Shown one piece after another: positions 1-7,420 of a stretch of 64,000 nucleotides of DNA (its first letter is position 1; each line of letters begins with the position of its first letter). Under the pieces are notes generated by a model. That model saw nothing but the letters and a program-made list of their open reading frames with translations. It made no database searches and was not told the origin of the DNA. Both the position numbers and the translations under genes were made by a program. Source of the DNA: Streptomyces lanatus (GTDB lineage Bacteria > Actinomycetota > Actinomycetes > Streptomycetales > Streptomycetaceae); the NCBI RefSeq assembly GCF_014655715.1, contig NZ_BNBM01000010.1, positions 224,800 to 288,799 on the forward strand. The letters run 5' to 3'.

Positions 1-150
1 TCGACCCTGCTCCGTGCCATGTGCTCGCGCCTTTCCCCGTTCCGCGTGCCGCGCGCTCCGCGAGGCCATGGCCTCGGTCGGGCCCTGGCTCTACTGACCG
101 TCCGGCTGGTTGTGCTGGCCGTTGTTCTATTTTGCGGCAGGTGGGGCTAA
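1..150 (+). CDS. Possible 3' end of a gene entering from the left edge
   Basis: Frame 1 is open from the window edge to a TAA at 148-150. It would encode about 49 residues ending in a hydrophobic stretch (LTVRLVVLAVVLFC) before a short basic tail. Its third codon positions are GC-rich, but not much more so than in the other frames. It converges with the minus-strand HTH gene and overlaps it by four bases. No family can be assigned from so short a piece. It could equally be non-coding sequence. Confidence 0.28.
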   Translation, partial: STLLRAMCSRLSPFRVPRAPRGHGLGRALALLTVRLVVLAVVLFCGRWG

Positions 151-1298
151 GGGGAGGGCGGAGTTGGACAGTTCAGGCGAGTTCCGGCCAAGCAGGGAGG
201 CTGGAGCCGAGTCTGCGGCTGGGGGCGTGACTGTGGCGGATCGTGCCGGGCAGCGAGGGTACGGCGCAGGTGTGCGGCGTTTCGATGGACGTCGGTGAGG
301 GAGAGCGGCGCGGGCGGTTGGGTGGTGGAGGGGGTGGGGATCGCGGGCGGGTCAGGAGTCCCGGCGGCCGTTCCGGTGCGGCAGGCCCGGCAAAGGCCGC
401 CGGGCAGGGCTTCCGGGCGTCCGGGTACGCCGCAGTCGGTGCACTCCATCAGCGTGCGGGGCGCCGGGCGGGGAGGCTGGACATCGGCGGCGGCAGGTCG
501 CTCGGGCGGCAGCTTGTCGACAAGCCTGCGGCGGACGAAGGCCCTGGGCGAGTGGACCTGCTCGGGAAGCCCGGCCGTCAGGGTGCGTACGAGGTGGTCG
601 ACGGTCACGCCGCGCACGAGCCAGTCGGCGGCCAGCTCCTCCAGGGCGGCGCAGTCGGCGGAGGAGAGGGCGAGGCGGGGGTCGTGGAGGCCGAGGCGGG
701 CGAGGGCGTCGTAGGCGGTGGAGGGGCGGGGCGGGTGAGAGTCGGGGTGGAGGCGGAGGTTGGCGTGACGCTGCGGCTTGGGCTTGAGCTGCGGTGATGC
801 ATCGTGGTCTGGTGCGGGAGGCTGTACGTCGCTGGCGGCGCCCTGGGGGCCGGAGGCGGACGGGGTGAGAGTCGGCGTCTCGGGCACGATCGGTACGTCA
901 CCGTCGAGGTACCGGGCCCACCATTCGCTGTCACGTGCGGTGCGGGACCAGTAGGTGTGGAACACCCATCGCGTTCCGGTGTCGCCGTCGGGTTCGGTCT
1001 CGGCCCGGCGTCGCACGCGGCGCAGGTGTCCGGCCCGCGACAGCTCGTTGAGCGCGCTGCGGACACTCTGCTGACCGTAGAGGGGCTGCGTCTTGGCGAT
1101 GGTCTTGGCGTCCATGGCAGCGTTCTCACAGAGCCGGTCGAGGAGTGCGGCGAGGTAGGCCTCGCGGGCGGGGAGATGGTCGAAGTCGCCTCGCCGCGGG
1201 GGTTCCTGGTCCGGGGCGGAACGCTTGCCGTAACCGGGCTTGGCCATGGGATGCGCTGCGGGTGTGGGCAGGGCAACGCTAGAGTTTTCGTAAGCCAC
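147..1298 (-). CDS. Helix-turn-helix protein with C-terminal CxxC pair
   Basis: The 383-residue soluble protein has a winged-helix-like segment at about residues 45-115. That segment includes a DAKTIAKTQPLYGQQSVRSA stretch, which reads like the recognition region of a MarR-type fold. A long Pro/Arg-rich middle follows, and a small zinc-ribbon-like CTDCG...CRACR motif lies near residue 290. The likely role is a DNA-binding regulator or replication-associated accessory factor; the exact family is not recognised. The GTG at 1298 starts the longest frame, and the internal ATG at about 1247 (MAKPGYGK) is a reasonable alternative. The gene stands alone, upstream of nothing on its strand. Two copies of a 10-bp direct repeat lie at and before its start, which would fit autoregulation. 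Confidence 0.6.
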   Translation of the reverse strand: MAYENSSVALPTPAAHPMAKPGYGKRSAPDQEPPRRGDFDHLPAREAYLAALLDRLCENAAMDAKTIAKTQPLYGQQSVRSALNELSRAGHLRRVRRRAETEPDGDTGTRWVFHTYWSRTARDSEWWARYLDGDVPIVPETPTLTPSASGPQGAASDVQPPAPDHDASPQLKPKPQRHANLRLHPDSHPPRPSTAYDALARLGLHDPRLALSSADCAALEELAADWLVRGVTVDHLVRTLTAGLPEQVHSPRAFVRRRLVDKLPPERPAAADVQPPRPAPRTLMECTDCGVPGRPEALPGGLCRACRTGTAAGTPDPPAIPTPSTTQPPAPLSLTDVHRNAAHLRRTLAARHDPPQSRPQPQTRLQPPCLAGTRLNCPTPPSP

Positions 1299-1385
1299 GA
1301 GATCGCTCGTTTCGATCTTGGGGTGAGACCCCGGCGGGTGTTGGTAGCACCCGACCGGGGTTGTTTGTTGTCGCGAACGCTAGAG
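1275..1385. promoter_or_regulatory. Direct repeat AACGCTAGAG (two copies) flanking a stem-loop
   Basis: AACGCTAGAG occurs at 1275-1284 and again at 1376-1385. Between them, at 1328-1361, is a strong imperfect hairpin (ACCCCGG and GGGTG pair with CACCC and CCGGGGT). The repeats cover the start codon region and the upstream leader of the minus-strand HTH gene. They could be operators for that protein. This is inferred from position only. Confidence 0.4.
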
Positions 1386-1504
1386 GGTGACGACGCGGCG
1401 TCGCAAGCCGACCACGAATAGTCATGTCGGCTGGCGACCACGGGGGTTGAAGCGCAGGGAGGGCGGGAGGGTGGGTTGAAACAACCGCCCATTCCATACA
1501 AACA

Positions 1505-1531
1505 GGGCTCGGATCTCGGGGTCCGAAGCCC
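1505..1531 (-). terminator. Terminator after the XRE-DUF397 operon
   Basis: Read on the minus strand, GGGCTTCGGA and TCCGAGCCC form a stem just after the DUF397 stop codon. A T-rich TGTTTGT tail follows. Confidence 0.6.
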
Positions 1532-1536
1532 GGGGC

Positions 1537-1785
1537 TCAGGCGCCGGTGGTGGCGTACGCGATGAACGTGACCCAGGCATCGGCCGGGACGGAGAAGCGG
1601 GGGCTTCGAGCGCCGAGCTTCGAGTCGCGGACGTGGATGGTGTGGGGGCAGGCGGCGATTTCTACGCAGGCGTTGTCGAAGTCGCCGCTGTGGCTGGACT
1701 TGCGCCAGGTGTAGGCGACTTCGAGGCAGGCGCTGCCCGAGGAATCGCTGTAGCTCGACTTGAACCACGCCAGTTCGGCGCTCAT
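1537..1785 (-). CDS. DUF397 domain protein with duplicated motif
   Basis: This is an 82-residue member of the DUF397 family, small proteins encoded next to XRE regulators throughout Streptomyces (WhiJ-type loci). The family hallmark W-x-KSS-(Y/H)-S followed by C-(L/V)-E-(V/I)-A occurs twice in tandem: WFKSSYSDSSGSACLEVA at about residues 7-24 and WRKSSHSGDFDNACVEIA at about 27-44. Most members carry it once. The C-terminal half (VRDSKLG...FSVPADAWVTFI) is typical. The ATG overlaps the XRE stop codon as ATGA, so translation should be coupled. In characterised relatives the DUF397 protein modulates its partner XRE DNA-binding protein. That partner is frameshifted here, so the remaining function is uncertain. 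Confidence 0.88.
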   Translation of the reverse strand: MSAELAWFKSSYSDSSGSACLEVAYTWRKSSHSGDFDNACVEIAACPHTIHVRDSKLGARSPRFSVPADAWVTFIAYATTGA

Positions 1786-2599
1786 AGCTCCTCCGCCAAC
1801 TTCCTGATGAACCGGGCAGACTCCTCAACGCTAAGCGCCTGCATGCGGATCAGGCCATGCCGTTGCATGAGGGTGCTGAGTTTGTTCCCGCTGCCGTACA
1901 GCGCACCCGTCTCCTGACCGTCGGCGAATGCATACTGCTCGTGATCGGCCGTCTCCACCAACACGATAGGACCACTGAGCGCTGCCGCTGGAGCGCCCTG
2001 GAATGGCAACACCTGGATCGAGACATTGCGCTGCTGCCCCGCCTCCAGAAGTCGCTCAAGCTGTCCCCTCATCACGCCTTCGCTACCGACCACAGCACGC
2101 AGCGCGGCCTCGTGAAGCACGAAGCTGAACAGCGCGAGCGGCTTACTGGTCAGCTTCTCCTGCCGTCTGAGCCTGGCAGCAACTCGCTCAGCCACTGTCT
2201 CCGCGTCAAGCGGCGGGCAGTCGTTGCCGATCAACTCCTGCGCGTACTCCCCCGTCTGCAGCAGCCCTGGAATCAGCATCGGCTCGTACCACTGCATGTG
2301 ATTGCCTCGGCCTCGATCGCCATGTATTCCTGGGACCGCGCCGGGAAGGGGTCGGGCTTCAGGAACTCCTGCCCAACCAACAACTTCCCTCGCGCCCCGC
2401 ACATCTGATCCGCGACCTGCAACAGCCGGAGCGTCGGCCTCCGCCTCCCGCACTCCATCGACTTGACGTACTCGTAGTCGTAGCCGGCTTCGTCCGCCAG
2501 CGCCTGGCGACTGACCCCGGTTTCCTCCCGCCAGAGCTTGATCTGCCCTCCGCAATACCGCCAGTTCTGCTGCGCCTGCTGGGACTCCCCCGAAGCCAC
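1782..2599 (-). pseudogene. Frameshifted XRE-family regulator (HTH plus DUF5753)
   Basis: The N-terminal half (from GTG 2599, with GGAGG about 11 bases upstream) encodes a Cro/C1-type HTH, recognisable as WREETGVSRQALADEAGY...VKSMECGRRRP. The C-terminal DUF5753 sensor half (MQWYEPMLIPGLLQTGEYAQ...) lies in another frame down to the TGA at 1782. The frame changes at about 2298-2310, within codons for EAEA/NHMQWYEP. One missing base there restores a family-like reading EAEANHMQWYEP. No homopolymer explains the change. Either the gene is broken, or the sequence has an error, or the C-terminal half is translated separately from the ATG of MQWYEP. In intact loci this protein represses or activates its own divergent promoter together with DUF397. 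Confidence 0.75.
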
Positions 2600-2627
2600 G
2601 GACCCACCCGCCTCCCGTAGACACACC

Positions 2628-2648
2628 GTGTACAAGCACGCTGTGTAC
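2628..2648. promoter_or_regulatory. GTGTAC direct repeat in the divergent promoter of the XRE/ATPase pair
   Basis: GTGTAC at 2628-2633 and GTGTAC at 2643-2648 are spaced 15 bp start to start. The first overlaps the palindrome TGTACA. They sit 30-50 bp upstream of the XRE start codon, in the region shared with the divergent ATPase gene. This is a plausible operator for the XRE protein. Confidence 0.45.
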
Positions 2649-2735
2649 CCGTTCCGCTACTCCCGAGGCTACGCGCCAATCAGCAGCCTGATCACTGCAA
2701 ATGGCGAAGACTCACCCCCAAGGAACGAAGCACGC

Positions 2736-3206
2736 ATGCCAACGCCGCCCACAGGCCCCGCTCCCCACCACTCCCCCAATGCCGTCCCCCAGGACATCGA
2801 GTGGCGCCTGCCCCGCCACGCCCGCAGCATGGGCAGAGCCCGAAACCTCCTCCGAGAGCAGGCCACTTCATGGAAGCTGCCGGACGAGGTGACGGAGACG
2901 GCGGTACTTCTACTCAGCGAGCTGATGACGAACGCGTACCGCCATGCGAAGGTCTCCCCGGGGCGCGAGATCTGGGCCCGCTGCCTCGTGGCGGGCGACC
3001 GCCTCCGCGTCGCCGTGACGGATGCGAACGACACGCTGCCGATGCCACGGGAAGCACGGCCGGATGACGAAGCCGGCCGCGGCCTCACATTGGTGACCGC
3101 GCTGGCGGACGCCTGGGGCGCGGACCCCAGACCGCACGGGATCGGCAAGACTGTCTGGTTCGAGCTCTCGCACAAGCCCGCTGACGCCTCGGAGGGCCGG
3201 CGATGA
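2736..3206 (+). CDS. ATP-binding protein, anti-sigma-kinase (RsbW/HATPase_c_2) type
   Basis: The 156-residue soluble protein contains a GHKL ATPase fold. The N-box appears as ELMTNAYRHA (about residues 63-72), the DxGxG-like region as VTDAND, and the G2-type loop as DDEAGRGLTLVTALADAWG. Proteins of this size and type are the third member of WhiJ-like loci. Some relatives act as anti-sigma or anti-anti-sigma switches, though for most no target is known. The ATG at 2736 is chosen because AAGGAA lies about 10 bases upstream and upstream codons are unlike coding sequence. It is divergent from the frameshifted XRE gene and convergent with the HsdS remnant. Histidine kinase activity is unlikely because there is no phosphoacceptor domain. 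Confidence 0.85.
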   Translation: MPTPPTGPAPHHSPNAVPQDIEWRLPRHARSMGRARNLLREQATSWKLPDEVTETAVLLLSELMTNAYRHAKVSPGREIWARCLVAGDRLRVAVTDANDTLPMPREARPDDEAGRGLTLVTALADAWGADPRPHGIGKTVWFELSHKPADASEGRR

Positions 3207-3265
3207 CGAGGCGCAGGAAGGCGTAGGGCATATCGGAAGGAACGCCCCGCCGCCAAGCGCAAGTC

Positions 3266-4473
3266 CTACGCTGCGGCTGGCATACGCACCCGCCCGGACA
3301 ACAGGTCGCCGGTCAGGGCCTGCTTGAACATCCTGAGCTTGACCAACTCCTCTGCGTCTGCCGCCAGCTTCCTGTCGAACGCCTGGATCGGTGCAACCAG
3401 GTCCTGCTGCACCTCGACCGTTGGAAGCGGCAAACGAATGGAGCCGACCAATGCACCATTGAGGTTAGTCTGGTTAGATCCCTGGCCGATCTTGCGAATC
3501 TCGTCGTAGCTGTTCTCTAGCCAGTAATAAAGATACCTATAGTTGAGGCGCAAGGGGTCACAGACGATAGCCGCTGCAGCCTGGTTAACCGTGGCTTCAA
3601 CTCCCAAGATCGCAGTCCTGCCACGCGTGACGCCTTCGCCGTACATCGCCAGAAGAACCGTCCCTGGCGGGTATACACGCAGACCCGTATCAGCAACAGC
3701 CTTGCGAGTCACGTATTCTCCGCTTTCGTTGATCACTGAGAAGTTGATCTCTGCGGTCCTCACCCATGGAACGGTGCCGCCAGACCAATACTCCTTGCGC
3801 GAACGCGATGGCGTACTGCCCGACGAGACGACAGCTACGTCGCCTACTGCAACCCAGTCTCCCTCTCGATCATGCAACCTCTTCCGCATGATTTCACCGC
3901 GGATGAGACGTCCCTTGGCGATCGACGCCTCGATGGCTCGCTCTTCCTCAGCGAGCGCGGCGAGCAGTTCAACGATACGCCGCTGATCGGCCAGCGGGGG
4001 CCATACAACCCTGAGGCCCTCAACCGCAGCCTGCGAGATGTTCTGCATACTGAGGCTGCTGCCTGATGCCGCGACAGCGATCTGCTTCCGGACAGCAGGA
4101 CTCGCAAGGCTCAGATTGACGAACTGCGTGTCCGCTGTGCGCTGATCCACGACAAGCCTCAGCGTCTTGTCGGACAGCATCAGTCGTTCCTGGCTGGGCG
4201 TCGCGATACAAGCGGAGCAACAAGTTCCGGGGTGTTCGCCCGAGAGAACAACAGATCGCCTGGCTTTACCTCAAAGCGCTCATTGATGAGCCCTGGGTCG
4301 TCGACGGCTTTGTTCTCCGAGGGACGGTAGCCCAACGAGTGGACGGCGCTCACTTTCAGCACCCCCCACTGCCCAGGCGATGCCGGGGAGTCTGTGAGGC
4401 TCGGACTGCGCCCGGTCTCGACTCGGAGAAGTCGACTTCCCAGACAGTCCTCTTCCCACGCGTCACGCGACAT
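3266..4473 (-). pseudogene. hsdS: Frameshifted type I restriction-modification specificity subunit (HsdS)
   Basis: Two frames together encode a roughly 400-residue HsdS with two target-recognition domains separated by conserved helices. The first fragment (ATG 4473) ends GDLLFSRANTPELVAPLVS before running into TGA. The second resumes with TPSQERLMLSDKTLRLVV and continues to 3266. It contains both family repeats, PPLADQRRIVELLAALAEEE and PTVEVQQDLVAPIQAF. A -1 shift at about 4195-4206 joins them. HsdS would direct the methyltransferase to its sequence. The start overlaps the HsdM stop by 11 bases. Codons around 3500-3560 (for example TAT, CTT, CTA) are AT-rich for this genome and suggest transfer. 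As sequenced, the protein would stop before its first recognition domain is finished. Confidence 0.8.
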
Positions 4474-7259
4474 AGCCGAGCTCCTTCAGGAATCCATCCA
4501 ATGCCTTCGTAGCCTTCTCCCGCCGCCCCTCAATATCCTGCAAAGAAACCGCGTACTTCCCCTCCCAAACCCGATATGCCTCCCCCAACTCCCGCTGCCG
4601 ACGCACCACATGCCCACCCAGCTTCCCCGCCAGGTCATCCCGCAGAATCCCGAGGACCACGTCCCGCTCCCCCGCGGCCTTGGCCAGCTTCTTCCTGGCC
4701 CGCATGAGGCGCGCCTCCTTCACGGCACCACCCTCATCAGGGCCGTCCCCGTCGCCGCCCCCCGCATCCGTACCCTCAACCGGAACTGGTACCGGAATCT
4801 CCAACAACGCCCCCTGCCCAGCCTCCTCCGCAGCCAGAGCCCGCCGCCCCTTCGCGGCACCCCCCGAACGACCATCCCCCACCTTCTTCTTGGCCTTCTC
4901 CCGCTGCTCAGCCTTCTTCCGCTGAACCGCCGCCACCGGCCAGAAGTCGTCCTCCAACTCCTCGATGGCCTTCTTCGCCTCGGCCCGCTTCTTCGTCAGC
5001 TCCCGCATCTCGGCTTTGCTGAGCACGGCGTCGGCCAACGCGGGATCGATCTCGGCAGGCCCCTCCTCGTCGGCGTCCGGCGACTCCGCCGCGGCCCGCG
5101 CCTCCGCCAGCGCGGCCTCCGCCTCCTGCGCTGCCTTCACCTTGGCGTCCAAGTCCGCGTGCGTGCGCTCCTTGGAGGCCAGATCCTCCAGGAAGTCAGG
5201 GGCGATGGCCGCGACGACCTTGTGGTCGTAGGCCTGCCGCCGCTCCGCCGCCGTACGCTCGCGTGCGCCGCCCGTGCGCGGATCCGGCTCGGGAGCGAGC
5301 ATCGTCAGAACGTTCTCGACCCAGCCGTCCACGACGCCACCGAAGCCGTTGACCGACAGCGCCTTGAGGTCGTTCTTACCGTCGTGCCACCAACCGGCGA
5401 CCGCGCCTGCGAGCGCGTACCGGTCCAGCAAGCCGACCGCGAGAAGCCGTTCGCGGAAAGAATCGATCAAGTCAGCGCGCAGACCAGCGAGTTGGGCCTT
5501 GCGTTCGTGCTCCGTGCGTTCGTCGCCCTCGACCGGCTCCAGGTTCGCGATCTGGTCCGCCTCGGCCTTCCACCACTCCTCGAACCCGGCCCACAGCTTC
5601 TGCTCCCGCCCACTCGCCAGCTCGGCCAGGCGGGACGCGTCCGGTCGTTCACTCTCGGGCAGGAAGTCGACGTATTCGGGATCGTCGTCCCGTACGGCGA
5701 ACAGGTCCGACATCTTGATCTCGTAGGCGTCCAGGAGTTCCTTCTTCGCCTCGATCTCGGCGACCGGGACGCCACCCACCAGGTGTGCCCGCACGTCCTG
5801 CGGCTCGGGCGGCGGGGTGTTGTCGACGTAGCGGCGGATGTTGAGGTTGTAGTCGTTGTCCGCCAGCTCCTCGCGGCGCACAGCGCGCGCGAAGCCCTCG
5901 ACGTCCTCGAACGTCTCGTCGTCCTGGAACGCGCGGAAGGTGGAGACGATCTTCTCGATGTGCTCGGGGAGCAGCACGTTCTGGGCGCGCTCCGCGTGGA
6001 ACTCACGGTCCGCGTTGATGAAGAGCACCTTGTTGCGGCGGTCCGGGCGCTTCTGGGCCGGCGGGCGCAGTGCGATCACGCAGGCCGGGATGCCGGTCCC
6101 GTAGAAGAGGTTCGGCGCGAGTCCGATGACCGCTTCGATCAGGTCGGCTTTCAGGAGCTTGGCACGGATTTTCTGTTCCTCGCCGCCGCGGAAGAGGACG
6201 CCGTGCGGCATGACGGTGAAGACCGAGCCGCCTCGCTGCTTCACCATGTCCAGCATGTGCTGGAGGAACATCAGGTCGGCTTTGCCGCGCTCAGAGGTCT
6301 GGCCGTGCGGCATCCGGCTCAGCAGGTTCGGCACCTCGGACTGCTTGTAGTCCATGGAGAAGGGCGGGTTGCTGGACCAGGTCGAAGTCGCGCTCGGGGT
6401 GGAGTGGGTTGGTGAGCGTGTCTCCCGTCTTGAGGGAGAAGTGCTTGGCCCCGTGGAAGAGCATGTTCATCGTCGCCATGACCCAGGAGCCGCTGTTGGC
6501 GTCCTGCCCGGCCAGCCTCAGGTCCTTGGAGTCCTCACCGTGCTCGTCGACGTACTCCATGGCGTGGATGAGCATGCCGCCGGACCCCACGCACGGGTCG
6601 TAGATCCGCATGCCACCGTGCGGGCGCGCCAGCTCGACCATCATGCGGACGACCGCACGCGGAGTGTAGAACTCGCCGCCCTTGCTGCCGGCCGAGTCCG
6701 CGAAGTCCTTGATCAGGTACTCGTACGCGGCACCGATCATGTCGGGGAACTCGAAGTCCTCACCACGCAGCCGGATGCTGCCGAAATGCTCGATGAGTGA
6801 CCGAAGCCGGTTGTCGGCCAGGGCGGCGGCTGAACCCTTGCCGCTGCCTCCACCGCCGATGCGGTTGAAGTTGACGTGCGCGAACAGGCCGCGCAGCTCG
6901 CTGTTGCCCTTCTGCCGCTCCAGCGCGTCGAGGGCGGGCTGGAGGTACTCCGTGGCCACATTGTCCACGGCCCCGGCGAGCTTCTCCCAGCGGGCCTCCT
7001 CGGGCACGAAGATGACTCCGCGCGGGACGTACCACTCGTACTGCTCGGCCTCGTCCTTGGCGTCCTCTGGGCTGTCACCGGCCGCCAGCCGCTCCTTGAT
7101 GACCGCTTCTCGGGCGGCCTCGAACTCGTCGTTCACCCTCTTGAGGAAGAGGAGTACGAAGATGAAGTCGCGGTACTCGGCGGCGTCCATCGTGCCGCGC
7201 AGGATGTCCGCCGCCGCGAAGAGATGGCGTTCCAGTTGCGCGAGCGTGAGCTTGGCCAC
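4463..7259 (-). pseudogene. hsdM: Frameshifted type I DNA adenine methyltransferase subunit (HsdM)
   Basis: The N-terminal frame (GTG 7259, preceded by GGGAG) has the HsdM helical domain, then FYTPRAVVRMMVEL and the SAM-binding motif I DPCVGSGGML. It then reads FDLVQ and leaves frame. The continuing frame reads NPPFSMDYKQSEVPNLL and runs to the TGA at 4463 with a long coiled-coil C-terminus. The break at about 6368-6375 therefore lies on motif IV (NPPF), the catalytic motif of N6-adenine methyltransferases. Removing one base or adding two restores a normal (S)NPPF. The total of about 930 residues is longer than classical HsdM because of the charged Lys/Glu/Ala-rich tail. The gene lies 150 bp downstream of the HsdM-S fusion and overlaps HsdS. 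As written, the truncated product lacks the active site. Confidence 0.8.
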
Positions 7260-7420
7260 GTACGGCACTCCCTGAGGTGACTGGCTTGTCCGGTTGCATC
7301 GGGAAGCCTACGGCTTCGCGCGCTCCAGGGATCACCACGTGCCGTCAAGCACACATTGTGACCGGATATGCCTTTCCGTAATCACGAGATGCTTGCTCAC
7401 GTTCGTCAACGGGCACCGGG

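Noticed and set aside
1328..1361. Hairpin with T-rich tail as a plus-strand terminator
   Set aside because: There is no plus-strand gene upstream of it to terminate, so it is listed only as part of the HTH gene leader.
6365..6378. Programmed ribosomal frameshift in hsdM
   Set aside because: No slippery heptamer or downstream structure is seen, and the shift direction differs from that in the neighbouring hsdS; decay or error is simpler.
4394..6415. Long plus-strand open frame opposite hsdM
   Set aside because: It is the antisense shadow of a high-GC gene; the translation is low-complexity Arg/Leu-rich with no family motif.
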